A stretch of 64,000 nt of DNA from Tribonema minus (lineage: Eukaryota > Sar > Xanthophyceae > Tribonematales > Tribonemataceae). A program made the translations under genes and the position numbers. How positions within the stretch are numbered: position 1 is the first letter of the stretch; the number at the start of each line of letters is the position of its first letter. Below, piece by piece: positions 34,801 to 46,594 of the stretch. Under the pieces are notes generated by a model that was not told the DNA's origin, ran no database searches, and saw only the letters and a list, made by a program, of their open reading frames with translations. The stretch spans positions 124,001 through 188,000 of the forward strand of contig JAFCMP010000028.1 of NCBI GenBank assembly GCA_017506865.1. Reading direction: 5' to 3'.

Positions 34801-36228
34801 GTCACAAACAGTCATACAAATAGTGAAGGAACACACCATGTGCGCCATGTGAATGGCGATACATACGCGGTGCAGTCTGGCAGTGCTCAAATTACCCATG
34901 GCAATGCTGGACGTCAACTTCAGTCTCAAGTGTCAATAACCTGATTAGCACAGTACTTAGACGGATGAAGCTGGGATTTTAACTACGCGCTTTTGACTAT
35001 TATGTGTAGCTTGCACAATCCATCGTCGTGCATGTGAACTCCAATGTTGTGTCGGTAAGGTCATTGTAACTTTGGCAGTACAGTGGAGATGCGCTTGAGG
35101 CATTCAAATACGCTGCACGGATATGAGCATTTCTTCTATCCTGTCAATAATCTGTCACACATTTACACAACAAATAGCCCCAAGGGCTCCCACTACAGGC
35201 AATGCACATACAGCTGTGGGCCCAGCCTAATGTTCACAGGTGAGGAGTGACCTTGAGTGAGGGTTCGGATCAGGAATCCAGAAGGTGTGCTGTAACACCG
35301 TTGTGTTGCATCAAGCGCTCTCGACGTTGACTAGTAAGTGCTGTATTTGGCGGCAGGGCTGGTTGGTGGTGGCTTGTCACAGATACGTACCATATGTGGG
35401 CTCAGCCCGCCATGCCTCGAGACCGTGCTTGTTGATGCTACGACGCTGCTGAAAACACTGCCAGTTTGAACACGATGACTGAGAAATTCTAGACAAGAAC
35501 TGCAAGGCATTGTCTCAAAGTGCCGGAAGTTCTGGTGCTATGGTCCCTCAAAGTGGCGGTGCCAAGGTCTTATGATACTGACTGACCAATGCTTTACAGA
35601 AATGGGCTCTGTAATGCTTTGTGCAGTTGTAGTATGTGCCTGACGGAACTGATCGTCAAATACACGAATAGATCTGAAGCTAGGCAAGTGTTCCTCACAA
35701 CAGCTGCAAGCTACATCAAACGAGGAAAGGGTCAGGTGCCTAAGGCGCTTCTAGGGCATATGGTGCATCGAATTGACGTGGCTCGCGGACTCTGAAGAAT
35801 GCATTCGATTGTCTCCTGCCTGCAAGCTTCGCTTCGTGCTGCCTCGCCGGCTCATCAACCACGAAACGATAGCCCACCCCACTCTGTTCAGATGCATAAT
35901 ATCAACCTTTCATGACATCTTGCTGAGGCAGCCAAGCCTTGATAAGTATAGATGACCTCCCCCAGCGAGTCCCAGCTCACCTGCACCAGCCATTCAGCTG
36001 CCAGCAGACTGCAGACACCGCAATCACATCCACAACGTCCAAGAAACCGAAGATGTGGTGAAACTGGTCCTCCGGCAGGAGCACATTGGCGCTAGTGCTG
36101 CGGCTGTCAAAGTTTCCGCCAGCTGCTGTTACGCGCCTGCTAGCGGATTGAAGCTGCTCTCGGCACGCCAGCATGCTCGTCGATAATTTTACACCAAAAT
36201 ACGGCGAGTCACAAAAGAGTTGAAACAC
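31815..36228 (-). CDS. F-box/leucine-rich-repeat protein (putative SCF substrate receptor)
   Basis: Two exons, 36228-35981 and 32835-31815, join in phase 2 to give 422 residues. Residues 49-81 fit an F-box: VLLPEDQFHHIFGFLD, then AVSAVCWQLNGW. Such domains bind SKP1 in SCF ubiquitin ligases. From about 95 to 400 there are some ten short leucine-rich repeats of the Cys-containing FBXL/AMN1 kind, for example LESLSVADCTALARL, LRRLVLRGCAGLAAL and LRELDLSCCGALASV. These would form the substrate-binding solenoid. The C-terminus ends GGGARSVAHNGMLLQW. The two-exon join is supported by the splice sites and by the frame through CRLCQTLDVT. The ATG at 36228 is the first in frame; one 18 codons later is equally possible. 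The 3.1-kb intron hosts a Helitron-like relic. The target is unknown. Confidence 0.85.
33485..34500 (-). mobile_element. Helitron-like Rep/helicase relic with inverted internal duplication
   Basis: Minus-strand frame 34498-33530 has RRHEPWLNAFI, CMRCNCDIKAVFGGKGARAL, then CFYIMDYATKG and later RVNFMSQPMDYAMRGETL. This order resembles the region after the Rep motifs of Helitron proteins (NxWL, RCNxDIK, YITDYxxK, Q..DY..R). A block of about 115 bp encoding DTRFSHQT.LLNLREHIKHI is present twice in opposite orientation: plus strand 33487-33603 and minus strand 34110-33995. No Rep HUH motif or helicase is seen, so it is a fragment. It sits inside the F-box gene intron, antisense to nothing else. 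Confidence in the Helitron name is moderate. Confidence 0.55.
34501..35975. other. Intron of F-box gene, nothing recognised
   Basis: AT-richer intronic sequence between the Helitron-like relic and the F-box exon. I see no exon echoes and no coding signal in it. Confidence 0.5.
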
Positions 36229-36819
36229 ACCGACACTTGAAGATCAAAGCTTCCTGCACACATTTTTTTCAGACATACTACTTAGTGGCCACGAGTATCT
36301 TTGCAGTGCACTTTTTTTTCAGTGCCCTAGGTATTGCAAGCCATCACCAGCATGCTCTGTGATTGCTACAGATCAGCGTTCAAAACATCAAGGAGTCCTT
36401 GCACTGTGACCAGTGACACATGCTGCAGCGAAGCATAATCGACCCTAGTCGCATCTGACCTCAGCGACCCAAACATGATGTTTGCATACTCGTTTGTCAC
36501 TTCGTTTTGATGCAGATAGACAAGTGATACACGTGGTGACATGAAAAGAGCCATGATGAGCAGATCTCTGCAACGAAAAAGTGCCATTACATGTATGCAC
36601 AGGGGCCCAAAGCTATGTACGCTCCGCAGACCAAGTCATGCTTGGACGGCTGAAATTAACACTCGTTCGCTGGCGTACCAGCGCACGGGCCAAATGCAGG
36701 TGACAGCTGTACCCAGGGCTCTGCTACTACATACCTAATGCATCCAGGCGTTTGGTGGCGTAAAGAACAGGCGTGGTCATGGTCTCAGCGAACATGCTTT
36801 CAAGCGCAGCCAAGCGGGT
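36229..36819. other. Gap between F-box and peroxiredoxin genes
   Basis: A gap of about 590 bases between the start of one minus-strand gene and the stop of the next upstream one. It presumably holds the F-box promoter and the peroxiredoxin 3' UTR. No specific element was identified. Confidence 0.45.
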
Positions 36820-39739
36820 TTAGAGCGCAGCAAGGATGGACTTGGCGTCGGAAATGTCAGTGAACCCGCCACCGTCCTCCACACCGAGCTTTTCCACAAC
36901 ACCGTCCTGCATACATAACCGGATGGAAAAAGCAGTCCAATTGGAGCAGTTCAATTGAAATTCAGCAAACATGCCGTGAAGAATTAGAGTGCTGTTATGG
37001 TCAGAGAACCTGCCAGGGCTTGCAGCATATATGCATGTACTAAGTGTGCAGTTGCAAGCATGCACGTTGAAGCAGATTGCTGAGGCGCTCGACTCAGATG
37101 CTGAGTGAGCACTTGACCGCGCTAAAATTTGTAAACGAGCACATGCCACGGGTGTGCGTTGTACATGACTTTTTCAAGGGCTTTCTGGCCAGCAAGGGTG
37201 GTGCCGGTGCAATTGCATGTGCAAGTGATCTGCAAGAGATCACCACTCACAGCGTGAAAGCAAGCATGCATGTTGCCGAGCATCGCCAATCACTTGAGTA
37301 TGCTGCCAAACTCGCCTAAAATGCAATGACGAGCACATACATTGCCGGGCGATGCCGTGCGCTGGAGGCACACAAACCAGAGTCATCATTACACAGTTCA
37401 ATCCATCAATACGGATATGCCAGGCGCATTAACGCCAGAGCTGCCACAACACGCTTGTGCCTCAAATTTTGGGACGCAGAAGGACAACAAGGCACTTTAC
37501 TGTACTTTGAATGTGTTCATCTACTATGAATGTTCAAGTACTTGAAGTACATACGTTGACGAGCATTGCCATGCGCTTGAGGCGCACGCCACCAAAGTCG
37601 CCCGTGTCCATGTTGAGCCCGGTGGACTTGGCAAAAGCGGCGCTGCCATCGCCAAGCATCATGATCTGCTCACACAATCGTGACAGCCGCAGCACAGCAC
37701 AGCAGGTGATTGTTCAGGTGGTGCTGCACATAAACTATAATCGCATGTCACGTATCAGACAAGTTGTCAGACTCTCCTGCTGTTCTCACTACATAAAGGT
37801 CTCAATTTGAGAGCAGCGGAGCAGCAACCACAACGCACGAGGGTGCTCAAGATGTGCACCGGAGAGGGGGGCAGATCTGTGTGAAGCTAAATATCTCATC
37901 AGCCAGCATAGGTGCAAAGAGAAGATGAAGTGAGGCAGTGTATAGGAAGGTCGCTCTGCCTTCTGTCATGCGTGCGAGCGTGTGCGGTGGTGATTATCGA
38001 CACAGTACGATGCTCAGCACTGGCTGTCATGCAAGCGCTCAGCACTCGCTGTCATGTTCGGCAAAGTGATGATGCTCAAGACTCTTATTGCTTGCTGATG
38101 CTCAGCAAAGCAATGATGCCCCAAACTCTCAGTGCAATGACACACATTGGGAAATTCTTCTTGACCATGAAGCAACTCCTACGAGCGGCATTAGCATTTG
38201 TGCCTGGAGGTAGCTCGGGTTTTTGATGTCTCACCCCACCATGTAGCAATCCAACTCCATTTGTCATTCCTATTGGCACTGCAATCATTATGGTGGCTGC
38301 TGTACAAAAAACACAAGTATCAATATCAAAACCGTCTGTGTGAGGGTTCACGGTCAGACTTCAAGTCAATAAGCAAGGGTGACGCACCGAATCGCCAACC
38401 TCCAGCTTCTTGCCCCAGGCGCTCATGACAAAGGGGTCATTCACGCTGATCACTGCCACGGTGTCAACGCCCTTGGCCTTGAAGTCATCGATGGCGTTGA
38501 TGAAGGTGGGCACGTGGCTCTCAGAACAAGTGGGGGTCATGGCACCGGGCACGCCACAGATGACCACCTGTGCAGTACAGAGCGTATTGGATCAGTGCTT
38601 CTGAGTACATTTGCACTGGTGTTGCATGGTGGGGTAGAACATACACATGTACTGCCAATGGGGGGCACGCCACTCAAAGCACACAATGTTGCAGAAGTTG
38701 TTTGAAGTACATTATCCCACTTGTTTGCAAGCTGAAGTGTTGGACTATAAAAGAGTCCGTGTATCCTACGCTAGAAGTGCAACTATACTGCTACCACTAT
38801 AATGCCAGTTTTTGTTTTGTTGTCTCTGTTGCTACAACTAGTAACAAATAGACCACAGGCAGCGTGCAGACTGTTGTGGAGTTTCATGTTAGTTAAAAGC
38901 GGCGCTACAACTATTACCAACGCTGCCTGACTGAAGGAAACATGGGGTTTTTGCCAGGCATTGCGGTTCATAGAGCTAAGCATTGCTGCAGTATCAATCA
39001 CTACTTGTAGCACACGTTGCCCTCACAGTTCATGCAAAGTGTTCATATATGAAGTGGGCACACTCAAGCACTGCTCCAGAAGCGGTGCAGCGTGAACATG
39101 TGATGTGCAGTAGTCACGTGCTGTCTGCTGCAGCTGTCGTGTATGAACAGTGCTCAATCACAGCAGCCGGAGCGAATTTAAAGGGGCTTGAAAGTACCAG
39201 GCACGCAGCCCTGGTCATGCAAGCGCATGCTGTGCTGCACTGCACAGATAGCTACTGCTTGTAGACACTTGTGGAGCGCACCTGCAGTGCTCATCAACGG
39301 TCACACAAGTCGCGCAGCCATGCAAAGGTCAATGGCACGACTCTGCAACATCACACAATGCATAGACTGATATTGCATTGCCTGCTGCCAAGCCACCTAG
39401 AGACGTGTGCAGCACCAAACCAGATACAGCTTCAAAGTTCACTTCAACTCAGAGAATATGCCTTCCAGCCAGGAAGCGGGTCTGCATGTGCCACCACACA
39501 CTCCCGAAGAGCTCACCCTTGCTAGCCCAGCTGCAATAAATCAGGCACTCATCAAACCCATCTCTGTACATGGCAGTGCGTGGCTGCAATTGCCCCAGTC
39601 TCCACCAAAGTTGCGATTGCAGCAGACTCACCTTCTTGCCAGCAAAGAGGTCTGCCGCGCTAACGGGGGTGGGCTTCCCATCTACCAAGCGCTGGAAAGT
39701 GGCATCCATGGGCAGCTTGTCCCCCTCCTTGAGAACCAT
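36820..39739 (-). CDS. Type II (atypical) peroxiredoxin
   Basis: Thiol peroxidase of the PrxII/PRDX5 family that reduces H2O2 and alkyl hydroperoxides. Four exons in phase: 39739-39632, 38567-38388, 37665-37555 and 36906-36820, giving 161 residues, the usual PrxII size. Signatures: VLKEGDKLP, FAGKK joined to VVICGVPGAMTPTC with peroxidatic Cys50, HVPTFI, SVNDPFVMSAWGKK, MLGDGSAAF and the C-terminal EDGGGFTDISDAKSIL. The position that carries the resolving Cys in plant PrxII (LCISVND) reads VAVISVND, so this looks like a one-Cys enzyme needing an external thiol. The chosen ATG (GCCATGG context) gives a cytosolic form. The frame stays open upstream to 39955 and includes RYFHSSRRL, which resembles a mitochondrial presequence, so a targeted form from an upstream start or exon is possible. 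Confidence 0.93.
37322..37380 (-). repeat. Decayed copy of peroxiredoxin exon 3 donor edge
   Basis: The plus-strand text GACGAGCA.......ATTGCC, then GATGCCGTGCGCTGGAGGCACAC, repeats the exon end near 37545-37595 (GACGAGCATTGCCATGCGCTTGAGGCGCACGCC). It lies about 180 bp inside the downstream intron. Confidence 0.65.
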
Positions 39740-41560
39740 GGCTAGGCGGCGGCTGGAGTGGAAGTAGCGGGGTGGGGGGGTTCCCTGCAGCAGTCCGGGG
39801 AGAAGGTGAAAATGCAGCGCAGCAAATTGAGTGAGCAAATCGCTAAGAACAGCTGGCCTTGTTGCATGGATAGCAGTGTTCAGCGGAGCAACTCCTGTGA
39901 TCCTGGGGTGATGAGCTGCTGCTGAGAGTCCGCCATTTGGCAGATTGTCCGCCATTTGGGCAGATTGATTGAATGATCGCCATCGACAATGGAGCTACTG
40001 CTGCAGCACTTGCAATTGATGTTACAGAAGACAAATAGGGCAGTATCCCTATCTCAATGTGAGCACTGTCTTTGCACATGATGTTAAATTGCAGATCCGA
40101 AGCAGAAGCACCAACCCTCCCGTTGATGCAGACTACCAGCAGCAGCTTCTAGCACGGCGCCCAGAAAACGTTAGACCGAATACTTGTGAACTGCGCAAGA
40201 TTGACAGTAGCATGGCAAGAGCCGACGTAAGCCAGGAGAGATCTTGCTCACATCAAGCATGAGACAAACGCAACGCAATACATGAGTCATCGCCTCAAAA
40301 TGTATCCGGATTCGTGCAGCGCACACATGCCGTGTCCTCTGGCTGTAGCTGCTGTTGCACACTCGCCTGCTGTTGCTCACACACACACAAGCCTTTCAGA
40401 CAAAGATCGAATCTGCAGTCAAACAATGCTTCCGCTACGTGATTGCCTACGCACCTTGCTGATGAAAGCCCTGGCTGATGTATTGAGCAGTAGACAAGAT
40501 GATATAGCTCCAAAGCTCGCCCTCATACGCGTGTGGCGGAGCGGCACTGAATGTCAGAATTTTGGGCCGCGCTTAGGGCTTGCTAACCCTAGTTGAAGTC
40601 TGCGTATATCTCTGCATACTAGTAGCTCCTGCGTCCTTATTGGTTGCTCCGGCCAGCCCGGCCCGGCCAGCTCGCTGCACCGCTGCGCGCGATAGCCGCA
40701 TACCAGTGATAGCGACGGCAGCGCTGCATCCCGGGCAACGAGCGGCTGCCAGCCAATTGTTGTGTTGAACCTCGTGGATGCATATGGTGGGCAGGCTGCC
40801 GCAGCTTATGCCGGCTGCGCGTCTGGACCACTGGTGCTGAGCCTGCACGTCGGATATCTTGCGCAGCCGTACGATGCGACGCACACTTCAACACCGGCTG
40901 CGTGTTCCCTGCCGCACCACACCTACATGAGCAGTCCTCTGAAGTACTGTACATTTTTGGAGGGTTGTCGATGGCCACCCCTGGCGTCTCCGAGGATCGC
41001 AGGATGGGCATTGTGCTGCCTGCCGACGCCTCTCCGTCAGCGGCTACGACTACGTGACGTCAGCTACCGCTCGTGGTAGACGTCACTTGCTTTGAGGCAC
41101 AACCGCACTGCAGTCGCGGGCACCAAAGACTGCAGCAGACCCGCACAGTGCTGCCGCAACGAATAGGCCGCCGACCAGGCCCACTGTTCTGGTCACTATG
41201 ATTAGAATTACTGCTGTACGCAGTATGCCATCTGGACGTCGGTGCCCGGAGCAGTCAATCTTCTAGCCTTACAAGGCATCGCACTGGCGCGCACGCACTC
41301 AGCTCTCTCGGCAGCTAGGCTCCAAGTGGCATACTCTTTGCGTGTGATGACACACATGGCGGATTCCAATGGGTGCAGACATGTGAACGAGAAGGTGTTT
41401 GGCGGGGGAGGTGCCATTACTGATGTCGTTTAGAAGTGATTAATCAGTGGTCAACGCACATTGAGGCGCTTTCAAGTTTACGTTGTCACAAGATGCATGT
41501 CAATTTTTGCACCAAGCTTGACATCCACTTCTGCACTTTTTTGCGCTCATGCATAGAAGA
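39740..41560. other. Region upstream of peroxiredoxin, no intact gene recognised
   Basis: It may contain an upstream leader exon of the peroxiredoxin at 39740-39960. Beyond that I recognise no coding exon except the element-derived fragment at 41208-41440. GCCATTTGGCAGATTGTCC is tandemly repeated at about 39930-39965. Confidence 0.45.
41208..41440 (-). mobile_element. Diverged third copy of the inverted-repeat element coding segment
   Basis: Minus-strand frame SAMCVITRKEYATWS, then ASAMPCKARRLTAPGTD, matches the segment at 17671-17790 (MCVMTRPEYAMWS ... RARAMPLRAL...APPGTD). DNA identity is much lower, but many residues and the reading frame are preserved. This suggests an old, once-translated repeat family. 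A degraded terminus-like TTTTTTGCGCTCATGC lies nearby at 41538-41553. Confidence 0.65.
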
Positions 41561-41564
41561 GTAT

Positions 41565-41876
41565 TTACATGTTTGGCATGCTCAAGGTGCTTGCTAATGT
41601 GGTCCAGTCCGGTGTCTGATGCCCCACAGAGATACTTCTAAAGTATGCATGTAGCTCCACGTCGGCGTAGTCTACACCTTTGCAGCGGCAGACGAGGAAG
41701 GTGCTACTGGTCACAGGAATGTTGCGCGAGGCACACAGATCCCTGCATGCCTTGAAGTTCGCTGGAGTTTGCTGCGCACAGCCGAAATAGCGCAATAAAC
41801 CATGTTCTCCGGCGTTGCTGGCGGCACAGGAGGACGATGGTGCGTCGTTCATGCAATCACCGTCCCAGCATGTCAT
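41565..41876 (-). CDS. Hypothetical Cys-rich ORF, possibly a single exon
   Basis: An open frame of 103 residues, not recognised. It has eight Cys, several in pairs spaced like secreted disulfide-rich modules (CWDGDC near the start, CRDLCASR, CRCKGVDY). The segment LRYFGCAQQTP...C...C...C.C is loosely like a WSC module, but the match is weak. It is the same strand as, and downstream of, the secreted-protein gene at 42528-46594. It might be a terminal exon of another transcript. No start context or splice evidence fixes its ends. Confidence 0.3.
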   Translation of the reverse strand: MTCWDGDCMNDAPSSSCAASNAGEHGLLRYFGCAQQTPANFKACRDLCASRNIPVTSSTFLVCRCKGVDYADVELHAYFRSISVGHQTPDWTTLASTLSMPNM

Positions 41877-42527
41877 AAGGGTTGAATGACGGATCTATAG
41901 AGATATGTAAATCATAGGCATAGTCTCGCTGTGGTCAAGTAGCTTCTCTGAGGTTGAGTAGCACTCAACATACAAGTCAAGTGAGCTGATGCTCATGCTG
42001 AGAAACAAACAACATGTTGCAGAGGGCAAATAGCGGCACTGTGCTTGGCTTATCCTGTATGTCTTATATTGCTGTGCAGCTACATTGCGTGTGAGAGCTC
42101 TGTACCTTCAACCACAGTGCCAGCGAGCCGCCTGTGCTGTTTTGTGCATGCATGAAAACCTGTTTGAAAAACAAAAGCTGAGCACAACCCATCAGCCAGC
42201 CGCTGCAGCTGCAGCTAGAGATATGTCAAAGCTGCAAATGCCCCAACGGCCGTATATGACGCACTTGTATGCGATGGGACTAGGAATGCTCGGCAAGGTA
42301 CTCAATAACTTGGTGTAGAACCTCAAAGCGGGCCAGTCACCTGCTGCTTAGCAGCCACCTTCATGGCTTCAGCACGCAACCGCTGATTACACTTCAAGTT
42401 AATGTCTGCCTCAGCTATCTACTATGAAGGTGCGGAAGAGGACTGGCGTCGAACATAAAGCTAAAATCACAGCACGCACGCGGACCCCCAACTTCAACTT
42501 GCAGTTGTCGCTGCCACGGCACCGACG

Positions 42528-45500
42528 CTACTCTATGGGCATTCCCAAATTATTGATTGCGGGAATGTCCATCTTGTCCACACCGGCAAAGGGCTTCACA
42601 ACGGGCAGATGCATGCGGTTTGCAGGCACGCCCTCTGCCTTACGCCCAGCCCCGCTGGCAGGCGACGGCAGCAGCGGCGCCAGCATAATGTCCAGCCAGG
42701 GGAACGCGTCCGAAGGCGTCTTGACAGTATCGGTCAGCGGTCCTACCGCCCAGATGTTGCCGTTGCGGGCGATGGCTGCGTTTCCGTCCTTGTTGTTGGA
42801 GGCCTCCATGACAAAGTCGCCAGTCGTATCGGCGAGTGCGGATATGGTCACGGAGAACGCCAGCTCGTAGCCAGGGTTGGACAGACTCAGCGGTGCCGTG
42901 ATGGTGGGGGAGTCAAAGCTGCCGCCCGGCACTGCGGCCACCTGCAGATGGAATAGGCAACGTGTGTGTGTGCGTCAATGTAGGGTCTGCAGTGCCACGG
43001 CGCAGATCGGTCTGCGCGGAGAGATTGCAGGAGGGTCGACTGTGAAGTTCTTGTGTACAATGAGCGGTGGTTGCAGATGGGGTACATCAAGCCAAGAGTA
43101 CTCATACCACACAAAACCAGGCAAAATGTGAAGTAAAACTGCTGCGTAAGGTGCGACCAGCCCGCAGCAATTGGCGCCGGGGGTAAACCTCAGCTTGAAG
43201 TAGTGCGTCAGTATCCAGCCTGAGGCCAGTCATCATGCTTGACGACCCATCAGAAGATATTGTAGGCATGCTTAGCAGCTGCAAGTCACGGTGCACTGCG
43301 ACTACAACTGTCATGCAAAATGCTCGGTTTTCTCTCTACTTCACTGAGGTACTGGAAAACCACACACACACGAACATAGTCTGCACACTTCAAGTTTATG
43401 CGTCCATGTCTCAACTTGAACTCCCGTGCTAGAGCCGTGTGCTGCACAATCCCCGTACCTACATACCTGACTGTAGTTGATGACGCCCACAACTCTGTCC
43501 TGGTAGTAGTTGGTGAAGTTGCCGGTGCCGTTGTGGAACGAGCCATCCGTGAACGAGAAGTCATGCAGAATGACGGGGCGCTGCGGGTGAGCTGCGGCCC
43601 ACTTTGCCTCCTCGCTCGGGAACGCAGGGTCGGTGCTGGGGATGGTCATGATGTTCCTGTCGCCCTGTTCAGCAAGTATGATTCCCGACCACTCGGTGCC
43701 ATCGTTCAGGCGCGTGGCGCAGTCGTTGCGCGCCATTGCGAGTGTGTAGGCCAGGCCGCGCTTGTTGAAGTACGCACGCCACATGGATGTGCTGAATACC
43801 CAGTCCTCGCACAGCAGGTACTGGAAGCCTGTGCATGGGGGGAGGGGGGGGTTAGGCCCATGAATAATGAACATCAGGGGTCAGGCCTATGAAAATGAAT
43901 CTCAGGGAGGTGACAGGCCCATGCACAAAATAAATCCCCTCAGGGGTTTGTAGCCCCCGGGCAGTACAATACCTTTTTAGGGGTGTGGTAGGCCCATGCA
44001 AGGTGGCTTTGTAGGGGGTTTCAGACTCGTGCACAGTGAAGTTTTGGTGGGGTTTCAAGCGGCTCACAACATCCATTTGCGACGTGTTTCACACTTGTGC
44101 ACGTGTGAGGGTCAGCATCATGGTCAGGGTTAGGGGTAGAATTAGTGTTCCGGGGCTTGGTGGCGACAGTGATCGAGAAGGGTGAGGCAGTGGCGGCAAC
44201 CAAAAGTAATTAGTAATTACTGCACTGTCCCTTGGTCATTGGCCAACGAGTAAGACTCGTCCTGATCCTGCTGCGGAGCTTTGTGAGCCAGAGCTGAGAT
44301 CAACGACATAAGCAGGCTGCTGTAGCCAGCAGCAGCACCTATGCACATGCGTTTATTCGATGAACATCATGTCGCGAAGCATTGTGAGCCAGAGCTGAGA
44401 TCAAGGACATGAGCAGGCTAGCCAGCAGCAGCACCTATGCATGCATGTTCCAGTCATTGAAGCATTGCCAGCGGGAAAGGATGCCTGCACCTTTGGTCGC
44501 TATGTAGGCAAGATTCCTTTCCCCGTGTACTCATGCAGTGCCATTTGCCACTTCAAACGTTGTGCGCGTTCTTTCTTGCATACTGTGCGCTCATGTCGTC
44601 GTGCCACTTGGTCGTCACTTCGTGTTGTTGACCTCTACGGCGCCCGAGACCACTCCTGATAATCAACTCCAGCTCTGTCACATTGCATACATCCAAAGTA
44701 CATCGCCTGATGATGATGATGCATGATGACCATTTGGATGTCTCGAGTACATTTCCTGGCAATGGGTTGTTGGTGATTTTGCTGCAACGGCGGTACATGT
44801 CTGATACTGTAGGCTTCACATGCTCTCACCTGAAAACGCAGTACAATGCTAAATGAGCGGCAGAAGTCGGAGTGGGGGTATGTATTGGTATGCATCTCAT
44901 CACAGCACAGACTCAAATGACAACTTCAATGAACGACGCCTCTCTGTAGGCGATTGCTACTTAAAGACCAAGCTGCTGATGCGCTAGTCAGCTCATGTGC
45001 ACCAAAAAGTACAGAAATCCAGTACATTGCGTCATTGACTTGCCCACTATCGCATCTGAGCATGCGATAACGTGTCCACATATGAACAATGGAGCGAATG
45101 ACACCACATTCCGTAAGGGGCAGTGCAGGTGTTGAACTGCTAGATTACAAACAAGAGCATGACGTACATGCTGCTTGCAACATCACACATAACACGGTTC
45201 GACTCAGGGGGCTGTTGACTGTAGCGCCTAAGCTATCATCACCAACAAACTATCACACTCAATGGCATGCATTTTGGCGGTGTGTGCACCTACCGTTGCA
45301 TGGTATGTATGTAGATGTGATTACCTAGGTAGGTATGATTACCTGGCTTTGTGGTCGGCGCTGCTGTTGGCATCTTTGTCGTTGGCGCGCCTGTTGCCCT
45401 TGCTGTCGGCGTAGCGGTGGGCACGCGGGGTGCCGTCGGCTGCCGATGCGGCACGAACAAAACGAGTGCATGCTTTAAATTGAAGTTCACAGCGCATTTG

Positions 45501-46594
45501 TCTCAATTGCATCATGTCGAGAGGCACAGGCATTGACGGTGCTGAATTTGGGCGCAGGTGGGCACCGTTACGGTATGTATGTCATCGCCACGCCATGGAC
45601 CGCTGGCAAGCATTCTTACATACAAACTTACAAGCAAACAGGTATGATCATTGAAGCATTGGCAGTGCAGGTGCCTGAGTTTCATGGTGGCATAGGAGTT
45701 GACTCTGACTGCAACAGCTCTTAGATTACTCTGCGCACTTGCTGCTGCAATCGCCATGCATGGGTGCGCCGCACTGCCCACAGCGCTAGGTACATCCAGT
45801 GAGACTGAAATGAAGTTACATCGGTTCACACATTCTGTGCGTGTAAAAGTTCAAGTTGAAGATTATCAGCACCTGAGGAGTCGATTTCAGCCGACGCACA
45901 GGCCTGTGCGCCGACGGCTGGTTCAAGTTGCGGCGCCCGCTGTGTGCAGCGCGATTTGCGGCGGAGCGGGGGGCTGCGGCCAGCTCCTTGTCCTGAAAGC
46001 GATCAGCGAGCGCAAGTGCACAGCACCACATGTGATGAGACCGATCAGAAATGGCGGCAAATCCAGACTTGTCCTGCGATGCATGTATTATGAGCAATAT
46101 GCGGTGCCAGGATGCTGGCCAGGCGATCCCAAAGTCACGGTGCGTGGCCACCCCTGACTCAGCGGTCGCTGGGCTTCTGACCGCATGCGTTAGTCACCAT
46201 TGCCAAATTAACACATTGCCCGAAACCCAATGCAGCCCACAGAGTGAGAGAGTATGTGCGCGGGGGGGGGGGGGGGGGGGGGGGGGCAATGCAAAGTAAT
46301 GCACGTCTAAAGCGAGCATCACGTTGGTGACAGTGATATTCTATGATGGCGTTTCTCAAGTTGAAAGTACACTGGCCCAGGGGCACATACAGCAGACAAT
46401 GGCTGTCACACCCGCTGCCTCGTGACAAAATGGTGCTGCAAACATCAGTCTTCTACTGTGACAGTGCACAGATGCTAGGAAGTCACCTGAGCGGAATCAT
46501 TTCGGTCCACCTTCAGGTTCTGTGATGCCGATGCCTCAGCGGCTTGGCCGATGACTGGCAGTAACAGCAGCAGCGCAGCGGCCAGAAGGCGCAT
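42528..46594 (-). CDS. Predicted secreted protein of unknown function
   Basis: Four exons join in phase: 46594-46487, 45439-45343, 43828-43467 and 42941-42528, giving 326 residues. The N-terminus MRLLAAALLLLLPVIGQA is a clear signal peptide. Exon 2 is a Thr/Pro/Ala linker (TATPTARATGAPTTKMPTAA) as in extracellular algal proteins. Exon 3 holds FQYLLCEDWVFSTSMWRAYF, NGTGNFTNYY with candidate N-glycosylation sites, and VILHDFSFTDGSFHNG. Exon 4 ends at an in-frame TAG after NNLGMPIE. I do not recognise the family. An additional exon between 46487 and 45439 cannot be excluded. The phases allow the direct join. The protein probably acts outside the cell or in the secretory path. Confidence 0.6.
43835..44045. 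repeat. Minisatellite next to the acceptor of exon 3 of the secreted-protein gene
   Basis: Four to five degenerate copies, period about 40-55 bp, of AGGCCCATG(A/C)A followed by A/G-rich text and GGGG. The first follows directly on the acceptor GCCTGTGCATGGGGGG, so it again looks like expansion from an exon edge. Confidence 0.6.
44278..44446. repeat. Two-copy tandem duplication, about 100 bp
   Basis: TTGTGAGCCAGAGCTGAGAT.AA.GACAT.AGCAGGCT, then AGCCAGCAGCAGCACCTATGCA, occurs at 44280-44350 and again at 44380-44445, inside an intron of the secreted-protein gene. Confidence 0.85.
46260..46286. repeat. Long G homopolymer
   Basis: About 25 consecutive G in an intron. Its exact length is probably a sequencing estimate. 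Confidence 0.8.
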
